Assembly (NCBI GenBank): GCA_016705475.1
Contig: JADIYD010000014.1
Location: 186,001 to 250,000, forward strand
Direction of reading: 5' to 3'
Length of the DNA: 64,000 nucleotides
Source of the DNA: Betaproteobacteria bacterium
Lineage (GTDB): Bacteria > Pseudomonadota > Gammaproteobacteria > Burkholderiales > Rhodocyclaceae
Positions within the stretch are counted from its first letter, which is position 1, and each line of letters begins with the position of its first letter. The position numbers and the translations under genes were made by a program. Below, piece by piece: positions 18,359-27,267 of the stretch. The notes beneath the pieces were generated by a model. It had not been told where the DNA came from. It worked only from the letters and a program-made list of their open reading frames with translations, and did no database searches.

Positions 18359-19552
18359 TCACTCGTATTGGTATTTCTGTAAATTCCCGATTAACTGAAC
18401 GGACAACTCATTCAAATATCGGGAAAGTTCGCTGTTCTCGCGGACCAGATGTTCATTGTCATCAGCCAACTGCGCCACTTGCTCAATGTTGCAGGCAAGA
18501 TTCTGACTCGCTTCGCTTTGCTCACGGCAAGCGGCTGCAATGTCCCGAATCATCTCGAGTGTCTGGCGGGCATTGCTTTCGACCCGACGAAGCTCAACCA
18601 CCGCGACACCGGCATTGTCGAGATTGCTGGCCGTTCCAATCGTCGTTGCCGACATGGCATCCCGCATGCTGTCGACATCCTCGCGGATCCCCTGTATGCG
18701 CTGACCAATGTCGCGCGTGGCATTGCTCGTTCTTTCAGCCAGTTTGCGTACTTCATCGGCAACAACAGCGAAGCCCCGGCCTTGTTCACCCGCACGCGCC
18801 GCCTCAATGGCGGCGTTGAGGGCAAGCAAATTGGTCTGGGCGGCAATCTCGGCAATCAAATCGACAATGACGTTTATTTCAAGTGAGCGTACGCCAAGGC
18901 GTTCAGCACTATCCGACGTCTGTCTGACCAGATCCACCAGACTTTCAAGCCCGCCAACCAGCACGGCCACCTGCTCGGCGCCCGCCAGGGCGATACACCC
19001 CGATGCATCAGCAACCTGCGCAGCCCCCTGGGCACTCTCGCTGGTCATCCCAAGGCTGACTGTCAGTTGCTCCAATGTCGCCGACGAAGCATGGGTGATA
19101 TCTCGCTGCCGGCGTACGCCATCATTCCCGCCAATGGCATTGGTATTGCCCTCGCCGGCAACGCTGGAGATTTCCTGCGACATGCGCGCGAAATTCAGAA
19201 ACGCACCCGACAACGAACGGGCCATGCCATTCAGCCGTTCAGCCAACGGGGCTAGCAAACCACAGCGCCCGGTATCCAATCGAGTGATCAATCGCCCGGC
19301 CGCCAGATCGAGCGCAAACTGATCAATCATCTGGAGGGCGACCACCAGTCGATACTGTACTTTGACCAGCATGAGTGCGGCCAACATAAGCATTGCTGCC
19401 CCCATCGCGCTGGCCAGACAAAGGCCGTCAATGGCCAAGCCTGCACCGAGTATGCCGCCGCCACAAGCGCCGAGCAGATAGACGGCAAATTGCTGCCAAT
19501 GCAGGACGCCTAACTTCAGAAGCGGGCGCGAATCCGGATCATCATTTGCCAT
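18359..19552 (-). CDS. Methyl-accepting chemotaxis protein lacking a periplasmic ligand domain
   Basis: 397 residues. Two closely spaced N-terminal hydrophobic stretches (about 20-40 and 45-65) leave almost no periplasmic loop. A short HAMP-like linker is followed by a chemoreceptor signalling hairpin with the tip from EIAAQTNLLALNAAIEAARA to EQGRGFAVVADEVRKLAERT. It is the first gene of an operon with a stand-alone NIT-like sensor and a GGDEF-EAL protein. Without its own sensor domain it may depend on the next gene's product. Similar short MCPs can also sense through the membrane or cytoplasm. Confidence 0.9.
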   Translation of the reverse strand: MANDDPDSRPLLKLGVLHWQQFAVYLLGACGGGILGAGLAIDGLCLASAMGAAMLMLAALMLVKVQYRLVVALQMIDQFALDLAAGRLITRLDTGRCGLLAPLAERLNGMARSLSGAFLNFARMSQEISSVAGEGNTNAIGGNDGVRRQRDITHASSATLEQLTVSLGMTSESAQGAAQVADASGCIALAGAEQVAVLVGGLESLVDLVRQTSDSAERLGVRSLEINVIVDLIAEIAAQTNLLALNAAIEAARAGEQGRGFAVVADEVRKLAERTSNATRDIGQRIQGIREDVDSMRDAMSATTIGTASNLDNAGVAVVELRRVESNARQTLEMIRDIAAACREQSEASQNLACNIEQVAQLADDNEHLVRENSELSRYLNELSVQLIGNLQKYQYE

Positions 19553-19803
19553 TTATTCCAACCATAACAACAAAACTAACAAATAAATGCAAACTTCATG
19601 CCACTCCGGCCACCCCGAGAAATGACGACACACTATCAAACACTTAGACACAAAGTCGAAGATCCGACGCCTGGTTTCAGTCGGAGACAGAGGTCAAAAA
19701 TCCAGCTTTTTATTTCTTGCGCACCAATCTGGGTCATCGTTCCAATGCAGTTCGCCAAGCACGCTTACATTCTGTGCCATGCCATTCAAAGCCGGTGCCC
19801 GGC

Positions 19804-19809
19804 TATAAT
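19804..19809 (+). promoter_or_regulatory. Possible -10 element of the prfB promoter
   Basis: A perfect TATAAT lies 31 bases before the prfB ATG. The base positions 17 upstream do not give a good -35 box, so support is partial. The 288-base gap 19553-19840 shows no other gene. Confidence 0.4.
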
Positions 19810-19840
19810 GGGCGTTTTGCCACGCACCGAGTAGAACATC

Positions 19841-20945
19841 ATGGAAGCCGAACACATCAACAGCATCTCCTACAAGCTCGACGATCTGGCGCAGCGCGTC
19901 GCCGAACTGCGGAGGTATCTTTGACTACGATCAGAAACGCGAGCGCCTGACCCTCCTGACGCAGGAGATGGAAGACCCGAAGATCTGGGACGACGCCAAG
20001 CGCGCCCAGGAACTCGGCCGCGAGAAAAAAACGCTGGAAAACATTGTGCTGGTGCTGGAAGAAGTCCAGGCCGGCCTCGACGATGGCCGCGAACTGTTTG
20101 ACATGGGTAAGGACGACGGGGACGAAGAGACGCTGCTCTCCGTCGAGTCAGATAACGCCAAGCTGGAAGCCAAGGTCGCTGCCCTTGAATTCCGCCGCAT
20201 GTTCAACAACCCGATGGACCCGAGCCCCTGCTTCCTGGAAATCCAGGCTGGCGCAGGCGGCACGGAAGCCCAGGACTGGGCCTCGATGCTGTTGCGCATG
20301 TATTTGAAATTTGGCGAGAAAAAAGGGTTCACCGTGGAAGTCATGGAAGAATCCGAAGGTGAAGTCGCCGGCATCAAGGGTGCCACCGTCAAGTTTACCG
20401 GCGACTACGCTTACGGCACGCTGCGCACCGAAACCGGCATCCACCGCCTGGTCCGCAAGTCGCCGTTCGACTCTGCTGCTCGTCGCCATACCAGCTTCAC
20501 CTCGGTGTTTGTCTTCCCGGAAGTCGATGACTCGATCGAGATCAACATCAACCCGGCCGATGTCCGCACCGATACCTACCGCGCTTCCGGCGCTGGCGGC
20601 CAGCACATCAACAAGACCGACTCGGCCGTGCGTCTGACCCACGTCCCGACCGGTATCGTCGTCCAGTGCCAGAACGACCGTTCGCAGCACCGCAACCGCG
20701 ATGAAGCCTGGCAGATGCTGCGCGCCCGCATCTACGAGCACGAGCTGCGCAAGCAGCAGGCCGAGCAGCAGAAGCTGGAAGACGCCAAGTCGGATATCGG
20801 TTGGGGCCACCAGATCCGTTCCTACGTGCTCGACCAGAGCCGCATCAAGGATCTGCGCACCAACCATGAAACCGGCAACACACAGGGTGTGCTCGATGGG
20901 GACCTCGATCCGTTCATCGAGGCCAGCCTGAAACAGGGCGTTTAA
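19841..20945 (+). CDS. prfB: Peptide chain release factor RF2 (programmed +1 frameshift)
   Basis: Reads ATG GAA GCC from 19841 to CTT followed by in-frame TGA (19922-19924), then continues in the +1 frame from GAC 19923 to the stop at 20945, giving about 367 residues. The shift site CTTTGAC is preceded by the Shine-Dalgarno-like GGAGG, as in the autoregulated prfB genes of most bacteria: low RF2 lets the ribosome slip past its own UGA. The catalytic SGAGGQHINKTDSAVR loop and the stop-recognition tripeptide region RKSPFDS are intact. RF2 terminates at UGA and UAA. A start in the second frame alone would lose the N-terminus. Confidence 0.96.
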
Positions 20946-20964
20946 ACAAGCCGGTGAGTCAGCC

Positions 20965-22206
20965 ATGACTCGCCTCCTCGCCTGGCTGGCCGGCACGCTG
21001 CTTGTACTCGGGCTGGCCGCCGGCGGGCTGTTGCTGGCGGCGCTCGACAGCAAACCGCTGGTCGAGCGTAGCGAAACCATCTCGCAGGCTGCCGTCAATC
21101 AGGCGCGCTGGCTGTTCCACACCAACGACCCGCGCCGCCTGCAGGCAGGCGAAGCACGGCGGACGGTCATTCCCGCGGCGCTGGTCGACGAAGGCATCAA
21201 CTATCTGGCCGGTCGCAGCCTGCGCGGCCGCAGCGCCCTGGTGCTGGGCGAGGACACGGCTGAAATTCGCGTCAGCAGTCGCCTCCCATTGTTGCCGCTC
21301 TACCTCAATGCGCGCGCCACCTTCCGCGAAGGACCGGGCGAGCCAAAAATCGTTGCGGCAGCCATTGGCTCGCTGCCGATTCCGGCGAGCCTGCTTGAAA
21401 CGCTACTGGAGGCCGCCATGCAGGGAGGCGGCTACGCGCAGGAATGGACGATGGCCCGTAAGGCCGTGCGTGATCTGCGCTTTGAGCCGTCGCGTCAGCG
21501 CATTATCGTGAGCTACGTCTGGGAGCCGGCGCTGCTCGACCGCGCCCGCTCCATCGCCTTCAAGCCCGACGATCTGGCTCGCATCCGTTCCGCCCACGAA
21601 TCGCTGGCTGCACTGTTCGATCATCATGCGCCGGGCAGCCCCGTTCCGTTGGCTGGCGTTCTGCGCACCACGCTCAACATCAACGGCGCCGACCAGCACG
21701 AAAACCGCCGTGCCGCCCTGCTCGTGCTCGGCGTATTCCTTGCCGAAAAGAACATCGCCTCGCTCATTCCCGAAGCCCGCAACTGGCCGCAGCTTCGCCC
21801 GGTCGCGCTCATGCTTGCGGGCCGCAACGACAGCGCCCAGCACTTCGTGGTTTCGGCCACCCTCGCCGCCTGGGCTGGCGAACCCGTGGCCGATGCCATC
21901 GGCGTTTACAAGGAAATGGCCGACGCCCGTCACGGCAGTGGCTTTTCGTTTGCCGACCTCGCCGCCGACCGGGCCGGCACCCGTTTCGGTGAACTGCTGG
22001 GCCGCCAGGATGCGCGCCTCAACGCCTTGCTCGAAAGAGAGCTGACCGACAGCGATCTCATCCCCGTCATCAGCGACCTGCCGGAATCAATCAGTGCTGC
22101 GGACTTCCAGCGTCGTTTCGGCAACACGAACAGCCCAAGCTATCGGCAACTGACAGCGGAGATCGAACGCCGCCTCGACGCCATGCCGCTCTACAAACCG
22201 GAGTGA
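20965..22206 (+). CDS. Conserved protein of unknown function with N-terminal membrane anchor
   Basis: 413 residues. The first 30 residues form a membrane segment or uncleaved signal (LAWLAGTLLVLGLAAGGLLL). The rest is predicted soluble and periplasmic, with GINYLAGRSLRGRSALVLGE, TTLNINGADQHENRRAALL and a C-terminal helical part (SISAADFQRRFGNTNSPSY). I do not recognise a catalytic motif or a named family. It starts 20 bases after prfB and its stop is three bases before the cupin gene, so the three are probably co-transcribed. Confidence 0.75.
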   Translation: MTRLLAWLAGTLLVLGLAAGGLLLAALDSKPLVERSETISQAAVNQARWLFHTNDPRRLQAGEARRTVIPAALVDEGINYLAGRSLRGRSALVLGEDTAEIRVSSRLPLLPLYLNARATFREGPGEPKIVAAAIGSLPIPASLLETLLEAAMQGGGYAQEWTMARKAVRDLRFEPSRQRIIVSYVWEPALLDRARSIAFKPDDLARIRSAHESLAALFDHHAPGSPVPLAGVLRTTLNINGADQHENRRAALLVLGVFLAEKNIASLIPEARNWPQLRPVALMLAGRNDSAQHFVVSATLAAWAGEPVADAIGVYKEMADARHGSGFSFADLAADRAGTRFGELLGRQDARLNALLERELTDSDLIPVISDLPESISAADFQRRFGNTNSPSYRQLTAEIERRLDAMPLYKPE

Positions 22207-22208
22207 CG

Positions 22209-22538
22209 ATGATGACGAACCTTTTTGCCGACCTTCCACGGTCGACCGAAAAAAACGAGCAATTTTCAAATCTGCTCAACCGCCCCGGCCTGCGCATCGA
22301 ACGCATCGTCTCCACCGGCCAGGCGAGCCCGGAGGGCTTCTGGTACGACCAGCCCGAGGGTGAGTGGGTGGTCGTCCTGCAAGGTCAGGCAACGCTGCGC
22401 TTCGAAGACTCGCCGGAACCTGTCCGGCTAAACCCCGGCGATTTCATCGACATCGCCCCGCATCGCCGGCACCGTGTGGAGTGGACAGACCCGGCGCAAG
22501 CAACGGTCTGGCTCGCCGTTCACTACGTGCCGGCGTGA
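22209..22538 (+). CDS. Small cupin-domain protein
   Basis: 109 residues from ATG 22209 (GTG 22203 and ATG 22212 are alternatives). A single cupin barrel is visible: EGEWVVVLQGQATLRFED and LNPGDFIDIAPHRRHRVEW, with His/Glu positions able to bind a metal. No substrate can be assigned. The codons for residues 9-20 (LPRSTEKNEQFSN) come from a copy of the dispersed element, so this N-terminal part may be recent or the true start may be further in. The convergent neighbour ends directly downstream. Confidence 0.75.
   Translation: MMTNLFADLPRSTEKNEQFSNLLNRPGLRIERIVSTGQASPEGFWYDQPEGEWVVVLQGQATLRFEDSPEPVRLNPGDFIDIAPHRRHRVEWTDPAQATVWLAVHYVPA
22236..22270 (+). repeat. Dispersed element, CCACGGTCGAC variant, copy 7
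   Basis: CCACGGTCGACCGAAAAAAA followed by a CAATTTT tract, inside the 5' end of the cupin gene. Confidence 0.7.
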
Positions 22539-22539
22539 G

Positions 22540-22893
22540 TCATTTCTTGATCGGCTGATTCCGTCCGGAAAGCTCATCGCTCATGCGCATGGCCGCATCA
22601 CTGATCTGGCCAGTCGGATTCCGGCTGCAGTATTGATTCAGTTTCATTTCCACGGTGCCTTTGGAAATGCTGGAAAGTTGCTGGTTCGGCAGCGCGTAAT
22701 TGTGCCCGGTCAGGAATCCACGCACCCAGACAATGTAGGCACTGCGCAAATCGGGATCATCCTTTGACTTGCTCCAGGCGGCACAACTCATGTCATCGAA
22801 GCCCAGCAGATTCAGGCCCGTCGCAGCCGACGGAGCACTTGCCAGGCCAATGCTGCAGGCGAGCATCAGTGGGAACAGCTTGCTGAAACGCAT
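22540..22893 (-). CDS. Small exported protein of unknown function
   Basis: 117 residues from the ATG at 22893, chosen because a typical signal peptide starts there (MRFSKLFPLMLACSIGLASA); in-frame ATGs at 22911 and 22941 give a poorer start. The mature part has DDMSCAAWSKSK, YIVWVRGFLTGHN and MKLNQYCSRNP, with two Cys that could form a disulphide. This layout resembles small periplasmic Rap1a/HdeA-type proteins, but I cannot assign a family with confidence. It is convergent with the cupin gene and divergent from lysS. Confidence 0.65.
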   Translation of the reverse strand: MRFSKLFPLMLACSIGLASAPSAATGLNLLGFDDMSCAAWSKSKDDPDLRSAYIVWVRGFLTGHNYALPNQQLSSISKGTVEMKLNQYCSRNPTGQISDAAMRMSDELSGRNQPIKK

Positions 22894-23020
22894 CTTGTTG
22901 TCTCTCTTCATCGACAGGTACAGGCAACACTTGTTGCCCAACGATTATGCCCCGGTTAGCGGCCAGAGAAAACGCGGCATACTAATTGAAGAGCGGCCTT
23001 GTCCCGAGGTGCCCAAATCG

Positions 23021-23054
23021 GCGAAAATTCAGGGTTTTACGCGGTCGACCGCAG
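23021..23054 (-). repeat. Dispersed element, CTGCGGTCGAC variant, copy 8
   Basis: Minus-strand CTGCGGTCGACCGCGTAAAA followed by a GAATTTT tract, 30 bases upstream of the lysS start. Confidence 0.65.
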
Positions 23055-23083
23055 CAAACCACCATTTCCGAAGGATTTCCCTC

Positions 23084-24598
23084 ATGGCCACCACCGACAA
23101 CAACGAACAGCAAGCGCCGGTTCAGCAGGACGAAAACCAGCTCATCGCCGAGCGCCGCGCCAAACTGGCCGAGTGGCGCCAGACCGGAAAAGCCTTCCCG
23201 AACGACTTCCAGCGCGAGAACACCGCTGCCAAGGTCCTCGAAGGTTATGGCCAGAAGACCGCTGAAGAACTCGAAGGCCTGCCGGTCGAGGTCAAGGTGG
23301 CCGGCCGTATGATGCTCAAGCGCGTCATGGGCAAGGCTTCGTTCGCGACCATCCAGGATCTTTCCGGCCGCATCCAGATTTACGTGACGCGTGACCGCGT
23401 TGGCGAAGAGGTTTATGCCGACTTCAAGACATGGGACCTCGGCGACATCATCGGCGTCACCGGCATCCTGATGAAGACGAAGACCGGCGAACTGTCCATC
23501 CAGGCTGCCGAAATCCGCCTGCTGACCAAGTCGCTGCGCCCGCTGCCCGACAAGTTCCACGGCCTGGCCGACCAGGAAATGAAGTATCGCCAGCGCTACG
23601 TCGACCTGATCATGAACGAGGAAACGCGCTTCACCTTCCGCGCCCGTTCGGCCATTGTCTCGTCGATCCGCAATTACATGACCGGCCACGGCTTCATGGA
23701 AGTCGAAACGCCGATGATGCACCCGATCCCGGGTGGCGCCTCGGCCAAGCCCTTCGTCACGCACCACAACGCGCTCGACATGCAGCAGTTCCTGCGCATC
23801 GCGCCTGAGCTTTATCTCAAGCGTCTGGTTGTCGGTGGGTTCGAGAAGGTTTTCGAGATCAACCGCAACTTCCGTAACGAAGGTTTGAGCCCGCGCCACA
23901 ACCCCGAATTCACGATGATGGAGTTCTACGAGGCGTACGCCAACTACAACACGCTCATGGACTTCACCGAAGGCCTGCTCCGCCACACTGCGCGCGAAGC
24001 GCTGGGCAAGGAAGTCTTCATCTATCAGGGCCGCGAGCTCGATCTTTCGAAGCCTTTCCATCGCCTGACAATTTGCCAGGCCATTCAGCGCGAGCAGCCA
24101 TCTTTCACCGATGCGCAACTGGCCGATACCGAATTCCTCAAGACCAAGATCAAGGCCTTTGGCGAGCCGCTCAAGCCGGGCGGCCTCGGCAGCCTGCAGC
24201 TGCAGTTGTTTGAAGCCTGCGCCGAAGCCCACTGCTGGGAACCGACCTTCATCATCGACTACCCGGTCGAAGTCTCTCCACTGGCCCGAGCTTCGAACAC
24301 CAATCCGGAAATCACCGAGCGCTTCGAGCTGTTTATCGTTGGTCGCGAAATCGCCAACGGCTTCTCCGAGCTCAACGATGCCGAAGATCAGGCGGCGCGC
24401 TTCCAGGAGCAGATGAAGGCGAAGGATGCGGGCGATGAAGAGGCAATGTATTACGACGCAGACTTCATTCGCGCGCTGGAATATGGCCTGCCGCCGACCG
24501 GTGGTTGTGGCATCGGCATTGACCGGCTGATCATGCTGCTGACCGACGCAGCGGCCATTCGCGATGTAATTCTCTTCCCCTCCATGCGCCCCGAATGA
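23084..24598 (+). CDS. lysS: Lysyl-tRNA synthetase, class II
   Basis: 504 residues from ATG 23084 (MATTDNNEQQAPVQQDENQL), with AAGGA upstream; the frame is open far upstream but that part is not conserved. An OB-fold anticodon-binding domain (about 60-170; RMMLKRVMGKASFATIQDLS) precedes the class II catalytic core: motif 1 region FMEVETPMMHPIPGGA, motif 2 FRNEGLSPRHNPEFTMMEFY, and motif 3 GCGIGIDRLIMLLTD. It charges tRNA-Lys. A terminator-like or REP-like palindromic stretch follows. Confidence 0.97.
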   Translation: MATTDNNEQQAPVQQDENQLIAERRAKLAEWRQTGKAFPNDFQRENTAAKVLEGYGQKTAEELEGLPVEVKVAGRMMLKRVMGKASFATIQDLSGRIQIYVTRDRVGEEVYADFKTWDLGDIIGVTGILMKTKTGELSIQAAEIRLLTKSLRPLPDKFHGLADQEMKYRQRYVDLIMNEETRFTFRARSAIVSSIRNYMTGHGFMEVETPMMHPIPGGASAKPFVTHHNALDMQQFLRIAPELYLKRLVVGGFEKVFEINRNFRNEGLSPRHNPEFTMMEFYEAYANYNTLMDFTEGLLRHTAREALGKEVFIYQGRELDLSKPFHRLTICQAIQREQPSFTDAQLADTEFLKTKIKAFGEPLKPGGLGSLQLQLFEACAEAHCWEPTFIIDYPVEVSPLARASNTNPEITERFELFIVGREIANGFSELNDAEDQAARFQEQMKAKDAGDEEAMYYDADFIRALEYGLPPTGGCGIGIDRLIMLLTDAAAIRDVILFPSMRPE

Positions 24599-24628
24599 TG
24601 ATCGGCTGCGCTTGGCGATACGGCGTTG

Positions 24629-24668
24629 CAACCGACCTTGCATAGCGCTGCTATGCGGCGGCCGGTTG
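24629..24668. repeat. REP-like nested inverted repeat
   Basis: Outer arms CAACCG (24629-24634) and CGGTTG (24663-24668) enclose inner arms CATAGC (24641-24646) and GCTATG (24650-24655). It lies in the 195-base GC-rich gap between lysS and the next gene and lacks a T-run, so a REP or processing hairpin fits better than an intrinsic terminator. Confidence 0.4.
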
Positions 24669-24793
24669 CGCCTTGTGTTCGGCAAAGCCGAATTCTTCGC
24701 TACGCTCAGAACCGCCACTGCGTGGCGTCCTGCGCCCTGCGGGCTTGTCTCGCCTGCGCTCGCTCGATCATCGCGCTTTCCCGGTAAATTCTG

Positions 24794-25288
24794 ATGCAAA
24801 TTCGTCAGCTTCAAGTGGCTTGCGACCAACTCCAGGATCGCCTGCTTCTGCGCATCGCGACGCAGCGTGACGAGGAATACCGGATCTGGCTGACCCGACG
24901 TTTTCTGCGTGAGCTGTGGCCGCACCTGGCTCAGATCGCCGGCAAGCAAGGGGAACCGGCGCCTGTTGCCAGTGAGAAACCAGCCGACGAAGCGGCCAAT
25001 TTCGAGCAGCCGTTTTCCGACGAGAACGCGACCTACCCGCTCGGCACGACGCCCTTGCTCAGCAGCGAAGTCAAGGTCGACACCCTGAGCGATGGCAGCA
25101 TCAACCTGACCTTCCGCGAAGGCCGGGAGCGCAGCTTCCAGCTCGGCCTCAACGCCGAACTGCTGCAAACCCTGTGCGCCATGCTGCGTGCTGCGGCCGA
25201 GCATGCGCAATGGAATCTGGCGCTCGACTACACCCCGGCGACCACCATCGCAGCGGTCAGCAAACGCCCCCTGTCGCGCCTGCATTAG
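24794..25288 (+). CDS. Conserved hypothetical protein upstream of mnmC
   Basis: 164 residues, soluble, no known motif. The N-terminal half is charged and helical (RDEEYRIWLTRRFLRELWPH); the C-terminal half has LGTTPLLSSEVKV, SINLTFREGRERSFQLGL and ELLQTLCAMLRAAAEHAQW. Its stop codon overlaps the GTG start of mnmC by one base, so the two genes are translationally coupled. No function can be given from the sequence. Confidence 0.75.
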   Translation: MQIRQLQVACDQLQDRLLLRIATQRDEEYRIWLTRRFLRELWPHLAQIAGKQGEPAPVASEKPADEAANFEQPFSDENATYPLGTTPLLSSEVKVDTLSDGSINLTFREGRERSFQLGLNAELLQTLCAMLRAAAEHAQWNLALDYTPATTIAAVSKRPLSRLH

Positions 25289-27201
25289 TGGAAAAACTGC
25301 AGCCCGCCAGCATCGAATTCGTCGCCTACGGCACGCCCTACTCCGCTGCTTTCGACGACGTTTATCACTCCGCCCTCGGCGGCCCGACGCAGGCCCGGCA
25401 TGTCTTTCTCGGCGGCAACGAGCTGCCGCAGCGCTGGCAGGGCCGCGACCGCTTCGTCATTCTCGAAACCGGCTTCGGCACCGGGCTGAATTTCCTTGCT
25501 GCCTGGCAGGCCTGGCGCGACGACCCGCAACGCTGCCGACGGTTGCATTTCATTTCGATCGAAAAACACCCGTTGACCGCAGCAGACCTCGCCACCTGCC
25601 AGCAGGCCTGGCCGGAATTCGGCGAACTGGCAGCAGAGCTGCAAAAGCACTGGCCACCGCTGGTACCCGGCATGCACCGCCTGCATCTCGACGGCGGGCA
25701 GGTCATTTTGACGCTGCTGTTCGGCGATGCGGCAACGCAACTGCGGGCCATCGACGCCTCGGTCGATGCCTTCTTCCTCGACGGCTTTTCGCCGCAAAAA
25801 AATCCGGAACTCTGGTCGCCGCAGTTCTGCAAAGGTCTGGCCCGACTGACCGCACCAGGCGCCACCATCGCCACCTGGACGGTCGCCGGCCAAGTACGGC
25901 AGGCGCTGAAAGAGGCCGAGTTTGATGTCGAAAAACGCCCCGGCCCGGTCGGCAAGCGGCAGATGCTGGTCGGCCGCTTCCGTTCGCGCCGGCCGGATCG
26001 TCACGTCGCACCGACCGACCGCCGGGCCATCGTCATCGGCGCCGGCATCGCCGGCAGCACGACGGCGCATGCGCTGGCCGCCGCCGGCTGGCAGGTCACG
26101 GTTCTTGAACAGGCAGCGGCGCCGGGCTGCGGTGCGTCCAGCAACCTGGCCGGCATGCTGCGCCCCTTGCCCAGCGCCGACGACAACCGCCTGTCCCGCC
26201 TCACCCGCGCCGGTTTTCTCGCCACCCGCGCCCTGCTCGCCAGCTTGCCGGACGCCTGCTGGTCGCCCTGCGGCGTCCTGCATCTAGCGCGCGAACCGGA
26301 GCACGAAGCACAGCAGAGGCGCACCGTCGAACAACTCGGCTTGCCACCCGATGTACTGCAGTTTGTGGAAAAGGACGAAGCCAGCCAGCTACTCGGCCAA
26401 CCGGTCGCCATCGGCGGTTGGTGGTTCCCGAGCGGCGGCTGGGTGCAACCGCCCTCGGTCTGTCAGGCCGCATTGGCCGCTTTTCCCGAAAAAATCACAA
26501 CCCGCTTCAATTCCACGGTCAACCGGATTTTTCGGCCAGAAAACGAATGGCAGGCGCTCGATGCGGCCGGCAACATCCTTGCCGAAGCGCCAGTGCTGAT
26601 CATGGCCAGCGGTGCCGCCGCCCCGCGTTTCGAGCAGTTCGCCTGGCTGCCGCAACGCGCCGGCCGCGGTCAGGTCAGCCATTTGCCCGCGTCTACCGGC
26701 ATGCCGCTCAAAGCAGTGCTGTTCCAGGTCGGCTACGCCATGCCGGAAATCGACGGCACGCAGCTGATCGGCGCCTCGCTGTCCTACGAAGACGATGAAA
26801 CGGCCGAGCGCATTGACGACCACGCCGACAACCTCGCCCGACTGCGCCTGACCCTGCCGGACTTTGCCACCAGCCTCGACCCCGCCACGCTGCACGGCCG
26901 CGTCGGCTTCCGGCCGATGTCGCCGGACCGCATGCCCATCGTCGGCGCCGTGCCCGACACCCTGGCCGCCACGCCCAACACCCGGCTGCACAACATCCCC
27001 CGCCAGCCGGGCCTCTACTGCATGCAGGGCTTCGGCGCACGCGGCATCGTCTGGTCCGCGCTGATGGCCGACCTGCTCGTGAGCCAGATCGAAGGCGAGC
27101 CGCTGCCACTCGAACGCGACCTCGTCGACGCCCTCGACCCGGGTCGTTTCATGATCAAGGCAGCGCGCTCGGCGACGCCCGAATCCGAGGACAGCGCGTA
27201 G
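25288..27201 (+). CDS. mnmC: Bifunctional tRNA mnm5s2U34 biosynthesis protein MnmC
   Basis: 637 residues from GTG 25288, which overlaps the previous stop (TAGTG). The first 230 residues are the SAM-dependent methyltransferase domain (ETGFGTGLNFL, DAFFLDGFSPQKNPELW). The rest is a DAO-type FAD oxidase domain with the nucleotide-binding VIGAGIAGSTTAHALA (about 247-263) and GRVGFRPMSPDRMPIVGAVP near the end. It converts cmnm5s2U34 to mnm5s2U34 in tRNA. The N-terminal extension upstream of the GTG is not conserved. Confidence 0.93.
   Translation: MEKLQPASIEFVAYGTPYSAAFDDVYHSALGGPTQARHVFLGGNELPQRWQGRDRFVILETGFGTGLNFLAAWQAWRDDPQRCRRLHFISIEKHPLTAADLATCQQAWPEFGELAAELQKHWPPLVPGMHRLHLDGGQVILTLLFGDAATQLRAIDASVDAFFLDGFSPQKNPELWSPQFCKGLARLTAPGATIATWTVAGQVRQALKEAEFDVEKRPGPVGKRQMLVGRFRSRRPDRHVAPTDRRAIVIGAGIAGSTTAHALAAAGWQVTVLEQAAAPGCGASSNLAGMLRPLPSADDNRLSRLTRAGFLATRALLASLPDACWSPCGVLHLAREPEHEAQQRRTVEQLGLPPDVLQFVEKDEASQLLGQPVAIGGWWFPSGGWVQPPSVCQAALAAFPEKITTRFNSTVNRIFRPENEWQALDAAGNILAEAPVLIMASGAAAPRFEQFAWLPQRAGRGQVSHLPASTGMPLKAVLFQVGYAMPEIDGTQLIGASLSYEDDETAERIDDHADNLARLRLTLPDFATSLDPATLHGRVGFRPMSPDRMPIVGAVPDTLAATPNTRLHNIPRQPGLYCMQGFGARGIVWSALMADLLVSQIEGEPLPLERDLVDALDPGRFMIKAARSATPESEDSA
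25549..25582 (-). repeat. Dispersed CTGCGGTCAAC element, copy 9
   Basis: Minus-strand CTGCGGTCAACGGGTGTTTT with a second GAAAT tract, within the mnmC methyltransferase part. Confidence 0.7.
26513..26545 (+). repeat. Dispersed element, CCACGGTCAAC subtype, copy 10
   Basis: CCACGGTCAACCGGATTTTT followed by CGGCCAGAAAA, within the mnmC oxidase part. Confidence 0.75.
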
Positions 27202-27210
27202 AACAGGCAG

Positions 27211-27221
27211 CTGCGGTCAAC
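27211..27221 (+). repeat. Dispersed CTGCGGTCAAC element (core only), copy 11
   Basis: Exact CTGCGGTCAAC between mnmC and the sulfhydrylase gene; the downstream A/T tracts are out of register. Confidence 0.55.
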
Positions 27222-27267
27222 GCCTGATAGACTTCATTTTTTCACCCACAAAACAAGAGAGACACGC

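Noticed and set aside
22769..23083. Upstream extension of lysS by 105 codons
   Set aside because: The extension is antisense to the exported protein gene, lacks conservation, and the ATG at 23084 has a ribosome site.
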